Shown here: positions 1 through 7,818 of the stretch, piece by piece
Layout of the letters: every line of letters starts with the position of its first letter
Position numbering within the stretch: position 1 is the stretch's first letter
DNA from: Phenylobacterium sp.
GTDB lineage: Bacteria > Pseudomonadota > Alphaproteobacteria > Caulobacterales > Caulobacteraceae
Direction of reading: 5' to 3'
Length of the DNA stretch: 64,000 bases
Assembly: GCA_020401865.1 (NCBI GenBank)
Contig: JADCAS010000004.1
Span: 62,001-126,000 of the forward strand
The notes under the pieces: generated by a model
Database searches by the model: none
Told to the model about the DNA's origin: nothing
The model's input: the letters and a program-made list of their open reading frames with translations, nothing else
Program-made: the position numbers and the translations under genes

Positions 1-1896
1 GCGGTGCGATCGCTCGCCCAGAATCCGGACCTGGAGATCGTCTATTCGGGCGAGGGCCCAGGCGTGCAGGGCGATCGGGCGGTGCTGCCGCACCCGCCCC
101 GGGACCTGACCCCCGACGACGCCGCGCGCATCCGCGGCATGGCCGACCAGATGGCCCTGCGGATGTCGCAGCACGACCCCGCCATTCACGCGCGGACCCG
201 CCCGGGCTCAGCCGAGGGCCAGCCCGTGTTCGACGCCCTGGAACAGGCGCGCATCGAGGCCGTGGGCGCCAACGCCCTGGGCGGGGTGAAGGCCAACCTC
301 AAGGCCATGCACGACGCGGCCTGGGCGCGTCGCCCCTTCAACCCGGTGGAGGCCCAGGCCAATCCGCCCATGGCCGACATCGTCTCCCTGCTGGTGCGGG
401 AGCGCCTGACAGGGGTCGAGCCGCCCCCCAACGCCCGCCCCCTGGTGGACATGTTCCGGGGCGAGATCGAGGCCCGGGGCGGCGAGACCCTCGACAAGCT
501 GGGCGAGGTCATCGGCGACCAGAGGGCGTTCGGCCGCCTGGCCCGCAGCCTCCTGCGGGACCTGTCCATGGGCGATGACCTGACGGACGCTCCGGACCAG
601 GCCGACCCGCAGGAGGACGACGGCGACGAGGGGGAATCCGAGGCCAGCGAGCAGGGCGAGGAGGGCGAAGGTGAGTCCCAGTCGCCCCAGCAAACCTCGC
701 TGGACGACGGCGAGAGTTCCCACAGCGAAAGCCAGGACGCCGACAGCCAGCTCACGGAGGCGATGGAGGACCCCAGCGCCGAGGACATGGACGAGCCGCC
801 CGAGATGGGCGAAGGCGACCAGCCGGCCCGGCCGGAGATCAAGGGCGAGGGCAAGACCCCGACCTACCGGGTCTTCACCACCGCCCATGACGAGGTGGTG
901 GCCGCCGAGGAGCTCTGCGAGGCCGAGGAGCTGACCCGGCTGAGGGCCTATCTCGACCAGCAGCTGGCCAGCCTGTCGACCGTGGTCTCACGCCTGGCCA
1001 ACAAGCTCCAGCGCAAGCTGATGGCTCAGCAGAACCGCTCCTGGACCTTCGACCTGGAGGAAGGGATCCTCGACGTCGCCCGCCTGACCCGGGTGATCGT
1101 CGACCCCACCGCCTCCCTCGCCTTCAAGGAGGAGGAGGACACCGAGTTCCGGGACACGGTCGTCAGCATCCTGATCGACAATTCCGGGTCCATGCGGGGA
1201 CGTCCCATCATGGTGGCGGCGGTCTGCGCCGACATCCTGGCCCGCACCCTGGAGCGCTGCGGGGTCAAGACCGAGGTGCTGGGCTTCACCACCCGGGCCT
1301 GGAAGGGCGGAACCTCGCGCGAGGACTGGCTGAAGGCGGGCAAGCCCGCTGCGCCGGGACGCCTGAACGACCTGCGCCACATCATCTACAAGGCCGCTGA
1401 CGCCCCCTGGCGGCGGGCCCGGCGCAACCTGGGCCTGATGATGCGTGAGGGGCTCTTGAAGGAAAACATCGACGGCGAGGCCCTGATGTGGGCCCACCAG
1501 CGCCTGATCGGCCGGCCGGAGGCGCGCCGCATCCTGATGGTCATTTCCGACGGGGCGCCGGTGGACGACTCCACCCTGTCGGTGAACTCGGGCCACTACC
1601 TGGAAAAGCACCTGCGCGAGGTGATCGGCGAGATCGAGGGCAAGAGCCCGGTCCAGCTGATCGCCATCGGCATCGGGCACGACGTCACCCGCTACTACCG
1701 GCGGGCGGTGACCATCGTTGATGTCGAGCAACTCGCGGGCGCCATCGTCGATCAGCTGGCGGAACTCTTCGACGAGGAGCCGCGCAAGGCCAACCGTCGG
1801 ACCGCGGGCCTGCTGGCGCCGCCGCCCCGCACGCAGGGGCCAGACGGGCCGGCCAGACGATCCACCTTCAAGGAAGTCCGGAAAGCCGTCCTGTAA
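1..1896 (+). CDS. cobT: Cobaltochelatase subunit CobT (5' end outside window)
   Basis: CobT is part of the aerobic cobaltochelatase CobNST, which inserts cobalt into hydrogenobyrinate a,c-diamide in cobalamin synthesis; with the AAA+ subunit CobS it powers CobN. The frame is open to the left edge. A GTG lies at base 4, but the first residues ([16 protein letters not shown]) match a part of CobT that normally follows some 15-20 residues, so the true start, and probably cobS, lie upstream. A long Asp/Glu/Ser/Gln-rich linker (about residues 195-280) precedes a C-terminal VWA domain with the metal-site motif DNSGSMRG near residue 393 and SDGAPVDD near 515. The stop TAA overlaps the next start (TAATG), suggesting translational coupling. 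Confidence 0.93.
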   Translation, partial: AVRSLAQNPDLEIVYSGEGPGVQGDRAVLPHPPRDLTPDDAARIRGMADQMALRMSQHDPAIHARTRPGSAEGQPVFDALEQARIEAVGANALGGVKANLKAMHDAAWARRPFNPVEAQANPPMADIVSLLVRERLTGVEPPPNARPLVDMFRGEIEARGGETLDKLGEVIGDQRAFGRLARSLLRDLSMGDDLTDAPDQADPQEDDGDEGESEASEQGEEGEGESQSPQQTSLDDGESSHSESQDADSQLTEAMEDPSAEDMDEPPEMGEGDQPARPEIKGEGKTPTYRVFTTAHDEVVAAEELCEAEELTRLRAYLDQQLASLSTVVSRLANKLQRKLMAQQNRSWTFDLEEGILDVARLTRVIVDPTASLAFKEEEDTEFRDTVVSILIDNSGSMRGRPIMVAAVCADILARTLERCGVKTEVLGFTTRAWKGGTSREDWLKAGKPAAPGRLNDLRHIIYKAADAPWRRARRNLGLMMREGLLKENIDGEALMWAHQRLIGRPEARRILMVISDGAPVDDSTLSVNSGHYLEKHLREVIGEIEGKSPVQLIAIGIGHDVTRYYRRAVTIVDVEQLAGAIVDQLAELFDEEPRKANRRTAGLLAPPPRTQGPDGPARRSTFKEVRKAVL

Positions 1897-2852
1897 TGCG
1901 CTGGGTCCTGATCGCCGCCCTCGCCCTCCTGGCCGCCGGCTGCGCAGAACGGTCCGTGCGGGCGACGGGCCCGGTCCAGGCAGGCCCGTGGGTCACTGTT
2001 GCCGCTGAGCCCGTGGCTGCCGATCCCACACGGCCCGAGAGGACAGACTTCGGACGGTTCCGCTATGCGGGCGGACTGGCCCTGACGGCGTCGGACAGCA
2101 ACCGGCTGCACGGGCTCTCGGACATCCGCGTCCTGCCAGACAACCGGATCCTGGGCGTCACCGACGAGGGCGACCTGTTCGAGGCCCGCCTGCGGCTTGG
2201 CGCGGACGGTCGCCTGGTCGGCTTGGACCGCGCCCGGATCACGGCCCTGCAGGGACCGGACGGCGGGCCGCTGGGTGGCAAGCTCGAGGCCGACGCCGAG
2301 GGTCTGGCTGTGCTGCCAGACGGGTCCCGGCTGGTCAGTTTCGAGCAACGTCACCGGATCCTGCTCTATCCTCCCGGGGGGGGTCCGCCCCGGCCGGTCA
2401 ACAGCCCGGAGGCCGCCTTCCCGCCCAATGGGGGGCTTGAGGCGCTGTCGAACGATCCCGCCCGGGGACCGGACGCCTGGCTGGCCGGAGGAGAGGAGTC
2501 CGGCGAGCTCTGGACCTGCGCCCTGCGAACACCCTGCCGGTCTCTCGGGACGTTGCCCAAGCCCTTCGAGTTTGGCCTGGTGGCGGTGACACCCCTGCCG
2601 GACGGCGGCCTGGCCTACCTGATCCGCGCCTGGGATCCCCTGCGCGGGTCCCGCATCGCGCTGATCCTGCGTAACGCCGCCGGCGCGGAAATAGATCGTT
2701 TGGAGCTGGGCCGGCCCCTGACGACCGACAATTTCGAAGGTGTCGAGGTCCTGCCGGGTAAAGAAGGCGGCCTCCGCTTCCTCCTGGCGTCGGACGACAA
2801 CTTCTCCACCGAACAGAGGACCCTTCTGCTGGCCTTTGACTGGACGCCCTGA
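1896..2852 (+). CDS. Lipoprotein with esterase-like/phytase-like beta-propeller domain
   Basis: A 318-residue predicted outer-envelope lipoprotein. The N-terminus is a short signal peptide ending in lipobox LAAGC, with the lipidated Cys at position 16. The rest (about residues 50-318) resembles the 'esterase-like activity of phytase' family: repeated short blades with motifs such as GLSDIRVLPDNR, TDEGDLFEARL, EADAEGLAVLPDG and NFEGVEVLPG, as expected for a beta-propeller. Substrate is unknown; the family name does not prove phytase activity. The start overlaps the cobT stop by one base, so the two are probably co-translated, although a role in cobalamin synthesis is not implied. It ends just before a convergent dehydrogenase. 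Confidence 0.75.
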   Translation: MRWVLIAALALLAAGCAERSVRATGPVQAGPWVTVAAEPVAADPTRPERTDFGRFRYAGGLALTASDSNRLHGLSDIRVLPDNRILGVTDEGDLFEARLRLGADGRLVGLDRARITALQGPDGGPLGGKLEADAEGLAVLPDGSRLVSFEQRHRILLYPPGGGPPRPVNSPEAAFPPNGGLEALSNDPARGPDAWLAGGEESGELWTCALRTPCRSLGTLPKPFEFGLVAVTPLPDGGLAYLIRAWDPLRGSRIALILRNAAGAEIDRLELGRPLTTDNFEGVEVLPGKEGGLRFLLASDDNFSTEQRTLLLAFDWTP

Positions 2853-2858
2853 CCCGCC

Positions 2859-3965
2859 TCAGGGGATGAGGACGGCCTTGACGCAGACGCCCTGGTGCTG
2901 CTCGGCGATGGCCCGGTCGATCTCGGCGAGGGGATAGGTCTTGATCATCCGGTCAAAGGGCAGGCGGCCGGCCTTGTAGTGCTCGACCAGCTGCGGGATG
3001 AAGACGCCCGGGTCGGCGTCGCCCTCGATGATGCCCTTCACCGTATGACCAAAGGTGATGATCTGGCCCATGTCACCGGGCGCAGGCGTGCCGGGCGGCG
3101 TCACGCCGACAATGCCGAAGACCCCCTTGGAGCCCAGGCAGCCGGCCATGACGGCGTTCAGGACCGCCGGAATCCCGGTGGTGTCGAAAGCGTAGTCCAC
3201 CCCCACGGGCGTGATGGCCCGAACGGCGGCGGCGAGGTCGGGCGTGGAGGCCGGGTCCAGGACGTGGGTGGCGCCGAGTTCGAGGGCAAGGTCGCGCCGG
3301 GAGGCCATGGGCTCCAGGACAATGATCACCGCACACCCCTGGATCTTCGCCCCCATGACGGCGCTGAGGCCCACCGAGCCACCGCCCGTGATCAGGATGG
3401 AGGACCCGGCGCGCGCCGCCAGGCTGTTCATCACCCCGCCCGCGCCGGTCTGGATGCCGCAGCCCAGGGGGCCCATGAGTTCCAGCGGCACGTCGTCCGG
3501 CAGCTTCACCAGATTGCGTTCGTAGGTCAGGGCGTGGCTGGCGAAGGAGGACTGGCCGAAGAAGTTGGAGGCGACGTCGCCCGCCTCATCGTGCAGGGCC
3601 CGCGTGCCGTCTGTGCGGGCCCCGGTGTAGTTCAGCAGGGGCATGGTGCGGCAGTAGGGGGCGTCGCCGTCATGGCATCGGTCGCAGGCGCCGCAGGAGC
3701 GATAGCTGATCGCCACCCGGTCCCCGGGACGGAACCGTGTGACGGCGGAGCCCACCGCCTCGACCACCCCGGAGCCCTCGTGCCCGAACACCGCCGGCAG
3801 GGGGTAGACCGCCTCTCCGGCATGCCGGAAGACGAGGTCGGTGTGGCAAAGGCCGACACCGGCGATCCGCACCCGGACCTCGTCCTCCCGGGGATCATCC
3901 AGCGACAGGGACTCGATGTCGAAACCGGTCCTGCCGGGACGGGCGACGGCGGCGGTGATCTTCAT
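2859..3965 (-). CDS. Zinc-dependent NAD(P) alcohol dehydrogenase (aryl/benzyl-alcohol type)
   Basis: A 368-residue medium-chain dehydrogenase oxidising an alcohol (probably aryl or terpene alcohol) to an aldehyde. The catalytic zinc ligands Cys40 (GLCHTD), His62-Glu63 (GHEGSG) and Cys169 are present, as is the structural-zinc lobe Cys91, Cys94, Cys97 and Cys105. The Rossmann motif GGGSVG lies at about 194-199. The layout and the GPLGCGIQTGAG segment resemble XylB/benzyl-alcohol and geraniol dehydrogenases; the substrate cannot be read from sequence. The frame is open 38 codons further upstream, but the ATG at 3965 has a GAGGAG ribosome site and starts at the usual family N-terminus (MKITAAV). 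Convergent with the lipoprotein gene. Confidence 0.88.
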   Translation of the reverse strand: MKITAAVARPGRTGFDIESLSLDDPREDEVRVRIAGVGLCHTDLVFRHAGEAVYPLPAVFGHEGSGVVEAVGSAVTRFRPGDRVAISYRSCGACDRCHDGDAPYCRTMPLLNYTGARTDGTRALHDEAGDVASNFFGQSSFASHALTYERNLVKLPDDVPLELMGPLGCGIQTGAGGVMNSLAARAGSSILITGGGSVGLSAVMGAKIQGCAVIIVLEPMASRRDLALELGATHVLDPASTPDLAAAVRAITPVGVDYAFDTTGIPAVLNAVMAGCLGSKGVFGIVGVTPPGTPAPGDMGQIITFGHTVKGIIEGDADPGVFIPQLVEHYKAGRLPFDRMIKTYPLAEIDRAIAEQHQGVCVKAVLIP

Positions 3966-4047
3966 AGCGGCTCTCCTCGCCCTCGGTGGACCAGATCGGA
4001 GGCGGCGGCGCAACTGCGTCCGGTTCTCCGTGCCGCCGCCGGAAACG

Positions 4048-4077
4048 AAAAAGGCCGCCCTGGAGGGCGGCCTTTTC
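4048..4077 (-). terminator. Rho-independent terminator of rpmB
   Basis: A perfect GGCCGCCC/GGGCGGCC stem (arms 4053-4060 and 4065-4072) with a 4-base loop. It is flanked by A-runs on the left and T-runs on the right, so on the minus strand it ends in a T-tract. It lies 25 bases beyond the rpmB stop and upstream of the dehydrogenase start, and could work in both directions. Confidence 0.8.
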
Positions 4078-4101
4078 ATCTTCCGGGGAAGGAGTTCAGG
4101 T

Positions 4102-4395
4102 TCAGGCGGCCTTGTCGGCGAGCTTGGCCTTCACCTGGCGCTTGATCTTCAGGGCGCGGGGCGAGAGGTCCTCGTCGCGGGCCTTCACCAGGTAGGCGTC
4201 CAGGCCGCCCTTGAAGTCGAGGGTGCGCAGGACGGCGTTGGTGATCCGCAGCTTGAAGGTCTGGCCAAGGGCGTCCGACTGCAGGGACACGGGCGCCAGG
4301 GCCGGCAGGAAGCGGCGCTTGGTCTTGACGTTCGAGTGGCTCACATTGTGGCCGACCATCGGTCCGACACCAGAGAGTTCACAACGGCGCGACAT
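4102..4395 (-). CDS. rpmB: 50S ribosomal protein L28
   Basis: Ribosomal protein L28 of the large subunit, 97 residues, the usual length in alphaproteobacteria. The N-terminus MSRRCELSGVGPMVGHNVSH followed by SNVKTKRRFLP is the diagnostic L28 block, and the C-terminal half is Lys/Arg-rich as expected for an rRNA-binding protein. It is a single-gene unit: a sigma-70-like promoter lies about 60-90 bases upstream and a strong hairpin terminator just downstream. The neighbours on both sides are unrelated, which is common for rpmB in this group. Confidence 0.97.
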   Translation of the reverse strand: MSRRCELSGVGPMVGHNVSHSNVKTKRRFLPALAPVSLQSDALGQTFKLRITNAVLRTLDFKGGLDAYLVKARDEDLSPRALKIKRQVKAKLADKAA

Positions 4396-4712
4396 GGGTT
4401 TCTCATCCCGACAGAAAGAGGCCCGGAGACCGCGCGGCCACCGGGGGAGCGGCGATATAGGCGAAGCGGGCCGTGGAGGTCAAGGCTGAGTCCGGGAGGC
4501 GCGAATTGCTGATAGTTGTCGAGATGCGCTCGGTCGTCGAATTCGCCGAACGTCCGCAGGCGGTATCGTGCGCCCGATCTGACCTGGGGCACCTGGCGGG
4601 GTCGATTTGAAGCCGCCGGAGATTCAAGTGCCGTTGGCGGGCGCGAGGTAGCCCTTCTCGGAGTTCGCTCGATAGCGGTCCACGTGATAAGACACGCGGC
4701 GGCGAGGGAACG
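4396..4712. other. Intergenic region between rpmB and the amidase gene
   Basis: 317 bases with no convincing gene on either strand. The left third holds the rpmB promoter and leader. The rest, from about 4490, is less GC-rich than the flanks and blends into the amidase gene, which suggests that the boundary of a foreign segment lies here. I see no inverted repeats, tRNA or transposase remnant. Confidence 0.5.
4454..4483 (-). promoter_or_regulatory. Candidate sigma-70 promoter of rpmB
   Basis: On the minus strand a TTGACC -35 box (4483-4478) and a TATATC -10 box (4459-4454) are separated by 18 bases, about 60 bases before the rpmB ATG. The predicted leader begins with a short CCG-CTCCCC-CGG hairpin (4441-4452), resembling the leader hairpins seen at 22909 and 23208. 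No transcription data, so a prediction only. Confidence 0.5.
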
Positions 4713-6125
4713 GTGGCTGATTTTCTTGATCGTGACGCAACGGATCAACTCGCGGCTCTGCGGTCGGGCGATATCAGTGCGCGCGAACTCTTACTCGCGG
4801 CCGTTGAACGCGCCGAACGGACGGCTGACGTGAACGCAGTTGTTTCGCGCGATGTTGAGCGCGCGCTCCGTGAGGCAAAACTCGTCGACGAGAAGCGCGC
4901 GCGAGGCGACGAAGTCGGTGTGCTCGCCGGCCTGCCAGTGACAGTCAAAGATACCCTTGATGTCGAGGGTCTACCAGGCTCGGCGGGATTGAAGACGCTC
5001 CTCAATCGCAAGGCAGTCGATGCATGCGTGGTGGAGCGCGTTCGAAAAGCTGGCGCCATTGTTTGGGGAAAGACCAACACGCCCGCGAATGCCGGAGATT
5101 GGCAGACCTACAATGCGCTCTACGGCGTCACGAACAATCCGCTCGATCAGACGCGAACACCAGGCGGGTCTTCCGGGGGATCAGCCGCAGCACTGGCGGC
5201 TGGGATCACGGCTCTCGAGATTGGCGCTGACATTGCAGGTTCCCTCCGCATTCCCGCCAGCTATTGCGGCGTCTTCGCGCACAAGCCGACCTTCGGCGTC
5301 ATCTCCCAGCGTGGCCTCGTTCCTCCCGCCGTAAGGGCCGCCGATATCGATCTTGCCGTGGTCGGCCCGATGGCCAGATCGGCCCGGGACCTCCAACTGC
5401 TCTACAACACGATCGCAGATCATCCGGACGCGACGCGAAAGCGGGCGACACTCCGGACACTGCGTGTTGGGCTGTGGATCGATGAACCCGCCTTCGTGCT
5501 GGATCATCCGGTGCACGATACGATTAGGGCCTTCGCGGAAAGATTGAGCGCAGCTGGCTCTGTCGTCTCGCCCATAAGTGCACCCGTACCGCCGGGTGTG
5601 CTGCTCAGCACCTACACGATGCTCCTCTTTGCAATCATGGGCGCGTCCGTACCGCCATTGGCGGGCGTACTCTTCGAAGCTCTGCGCGGCCCTGCACGGG
5701 TCGCAACAGCAATGGGAGCGAGCCCTATGTCATGGGCTCAAGGCGTACTTGGGTATGCGGCCCGGCATCGAGACTGGTTGGCAGCGAATGAAACCCGAGC
5801 GCACCTGCGCGGCGAAATGATCACCTTTTTCCAACGGTATGACATCCTGATCTGCCCGTGCGCGCCCACGGTCGCCTTTCCGCATGACCACCGCCCAATC
5901 AATTGGCGCACGCTCTCAACATCCACCGGGGACCGGTTTTCCTATCTGCGGATGCTCGAATGGTCGGCGCTCGCGACGACATGCGGCCTGCCCGCCACGG
6001 CCATACCGGCGGGTTTAGCCGCCAGCGGCCTTTCCGTAGGGGTTCAGATCATCGGCCCGCCGGGCAGCGACACCTTCGTGATCGCCGTCGCCGAGGCAAT
6101 TGAGAAAGCTCTGCAAGCGGCCTGA
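4713..6125 (+). CDS. Amidase-signature family amidohydrolase
   Basis: A 470-residue amidase-signature enzyme hydrolysing a C-N amide bond; the substrate is unknown. The Ser-cisSer-Lys triad is complete: Lys79 (PVTVKD), Ser153 in GGSSGGS and Ser177 in DIAGSLR. The C-terminal region has the usual CAPTVAF and GLPATAIPAG motifs. It is an ordinary amidase, not GatA by context, since gatB/gatC are absent. The start is GTG at 4713 with an AGGGA ribosome site; no nearby ATG fits better. Codon use is visibly less GC-biased than the neighbours: hand counts of four 60-base lines gave 55-65 percent G+C. This fits recent acquisition together with the convergent thioesterase gene. Confidence 0.88.
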   Translation: MADFLDRDATDQLAALRSGDISARELLLAAVERAERTADVNAVVSRDVERALREAKLVDEKRARGDEVGVLAGLPVTVKDTLDVEGLPGSAGLKTLLNRKAVDACVVERVRKAGAIVWGKTNTPANAGDWQTYNALYGVTNNPLDQTRTPGGSSGGSAAALAAGITALEIGADIAGSLRIPASYCGVFAHKPTFGVISQRGLVPPAVRAADIDLAVVGPMARSARDLQLLYNTIADHPDATRKRATLRTLRVGLWIDEPAFVLDHPVHDTIRAFAERLSAAGSVVSPISAPVPPGVLLSTYTMLLFAIMGASVPPLAGVLFEALRGPARVATAMGASPMSWAQGVLGYAARHRDWLAANETRAHLRGEMITFFQRYDILICPCAPTVAFPHDHRPINWRTLSTSTGDRFSYLRMLEWSALATTCGLPATAIPAGLAASGLSVGVQIIGPPGSDTFVIAVAEAIEKALQAA

Positions 6126-6139
6126 GCCGACGTCCAAAA

Positions 6140-6568
6140 TCAAGTCGGGTAAAGGATGATCTGTGTGGCGCGGAACAGCGCCATGCGACGGCCGCTCGAC
6201 AGGGAGGTTATCTCGGCATCCCACAGCTGCGTCGTGCGCCCGCTGTGAACGAGAGAAGCGATGATTTCGACTTCACCCATCGTCGCTGTGCCGATGAAGT
6301 TGCACTTGACCTCAGCCGTCGTGAAACTGCGTGCGCCTTCCGGCCATGCGGTCGATACGCCGTAGGCGCACAGGAGATCGGCCAGGGTCAGCCCGACGCC
6401 GGCCAGGAGGTAGCCGGTATGTGCAACGAGGTCGGGTCGAACGGTGAACCGCCCTGCTACGCGACCGTCGCTCACCGCGGTTACGGAAAGCCCCAAATGC
6501 TCCGGCAGCTTGCCGACATTGGCCTGGTTTAGCCGCTCAACGGAGGTTTGGTTCGTTGTTGCGACCAT
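6140..6568 (-). CDS. PaaI-like hotdog-fold thioesterase
   Basis: A 142-residue single hotdog-domain protein of the PaaI/YbgC-like acyl-CoA thioesterase class. Recognisable blocks are the hydrophobic helix with LVAHTGYLLAGVGLTLADL (about residues 47-65), the strand VKCNFIGTATMGEVEIIASL, and SGRTTQLWDAEI near the end. Asp64 in the long helix is a candidate catalytic acid, by analogy with PaaI. It lies 14 bases from the convergent amidase stop and shares that gene's moderate G+C, so the two probably arrived together. Whether it acts on an amidase product is speculation. Confidence 0.75.
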   Translation of the reverse strand: MVATTNQTSVERLNQANVGKLPEHLGLSVTAVSDGRVAGRFTVRPDLVAHTGYLLAGVGLTLADLLCAYGVSTAWPEGARSFTTAEVKCNFIGTATMGEVEIIASLVHSGRTTQLWDAEITSLSSGRRMALFRATQIILYPT

Positions 6569-6846
6569 CTGACGTGCTCCGGAGCCCTACCTTCAGTGGC
6601 GCCCTTCCGTCTGCTCGGCTCGATATTCGAGGAGCTTGCGGTAGACGTCGGATTACCAAGCCCGTCCCAGAAATCGCTCAGATCAAGCCTGTTCGGTGAA
6701 GTTGCCAGCGCTAACTTGAAAGAACAAGTCACTGCCCGGAATCGGGACATCGTAGACGGCAGGATTGACCTGAGGATGGGCCGGCAGTCTGAACAATGGG
6801 AATCGTTCTCGGACCTGAGACTTCGGGACATGGGGGAGAAGGGCGG

Positions 6847-7536
6847 ATGAGAAAGACGGTGGTGATCACGGGGGCCGGGCGCGGGATCGGGCGGCGACTC
6901 GTTGAGCTCTACCTGGACGCCGGCGACCAGGTCGTCGCGGGCGTTCGGGATCCGGCGGCGGTCCGCGAGTTGCAACAAGGCTCAGGCGGCGGAGACCTGG
7001 AGGTCTGCGCCCTCGACGTCCGGGATGGCGGCTCCGTGCAGCGCCTGGCCGATGCGCTGGGCGGACGCCGGGTCGACCTTCTCATCAACAATGCGGGCGT
7101 GATGGGCGGCGACCGGCAGTCGCTGGACGATATGGATTACGACGCCTGGCGGGACGCCCTGGAAGTCAACACCCTGGCGCCCTTTCGGGTGACCACCGCC
7201 CTGTTGCCCAACCTCGCCCGAGCCCCTCAGCCGAAGATCATCACCTTGACCAGCCAGATGGGGTCCCTCAGCCGCAATAGCCCTGGCGCGTTTGCCTACA
7301 GGAGCTCGAAGGCCGCCGCGAACAAGGTCATGCAGGTCCTGGCGCTGGACCTCAAGGCCCGGGGCATGATCGTCTGCCCGATGCACCCCGGCTGGGTCCG
7401 CACCGACATGGGCGGACCGAACGCGGCGATCTCTGTTGAAGATAGCGCCCGCGGTCTCGTCGAGGTGATTGAGCGGCTGGGCATGGCTGAGTCCGGACGG
7501 TTCTGGACCTGGGACGGCGCCGAGCATCCCTGGTAG
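6847..7536 (+). CDS. Short-chain dehydrogenase/reductase (C-factor-like)
   Basis: A 229-residue classical SDR oxidoreductase. The cofactor motif GAGRGIG is near residues 9-15, NNAG near 83, the catalytic Ser in LTSQMGS and the YRSSK (YxxxK) pair near 155-159. The sequence after the active site (PGWVRTDMGG) is typical of the CsgA/C-factor subgroup. The start ATG at 6847 directly precedes MRKTVVITGAG and follows a purine-rich GGGGGAGAAGG ribosome site; an upstream in-frame ATG at 6796 would add 17 residues with no family match. Substrate is unknown and the neighbours give no pathway hint. Confidence 0.85.
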   Translation: MRKTVVITGAGRGIGRRLVELYLDAGDQVVAGVRDPAAVRELQQGSGGGDLEVCALDVRDGGSVQRLADALGGRRVDLLINNAGVMGGDRQSLDDMDYDAWRDALEVNTLAPFRVTTALLPNLARAPQPKIITLTSQMGSLSRNSPGAFAYRSSKAAANKVMQVLALDLKARGMIVCPMHPGWVRTDMGGPNAAISVEDSARGLVEVIERLGMAESGRFWTWDGAEHPW

Positions 7537-7659
7537 CCGGCGCCCCCGACAGGACCCGGCGGCGTCGGTCCGGTCCTGCGCCTTTGCTGTGGACGGATTG
7601 ATTTTTTCATTTGTGGTTAACGGACGATCAGCTACTATCCCTAGTATGGAACAAAATCC

Positions 7660-7800
7660 GAATCGTGCGGTGTCGCTGATTCGGTCATGATTCGTTTCGC
7701 CCGTGTTCGTGGGAAACGTTGGGTTCGTTAAATCCTTTACCCAGGTCCGGCGACTCGCGGGCTTCCAGTCGACTCCCGACCTCTTGCAGGCGGCCGATTC
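7660..7800. promoter_or_regulatory. Cluster of six GANTC sites upstream of the SUV3-like helicase
   Basis: Six GANTC pentamers lie at 7660, 7678, 7689, 7752, 7771 and 7796 between the SDR stop and the helicase start. GANTC is the CcrM methylation site of alphaproteobacteria and is bound in its methylated form by GcrA. A weak promoter (TTGTGG at 7611, 16-base spacer, TACTAT at 7633) lies just before. The spacing suggests methylation-sensitive, cell-cycle-linked control, but this is an inference from site density. Confidence 0.45.
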
Positions 7801-7818
7801 CCACCCCACCCTGAAGCC

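Noticed and set aside
2895..4145. A 416-residue plus-strand open frame opposite the alcohol dehydrogenase
   Set aside because: No family motifs and it runs through the rpmB terminator; the minus-strand dehydrogenase is certain.
7537..7600. CAGGACC...GGTCCTG hairpin after the SDR gene
   Set aside because: Seven-base stem with a 15-base loop and no T-run directly after it; too weak to call a terminator.
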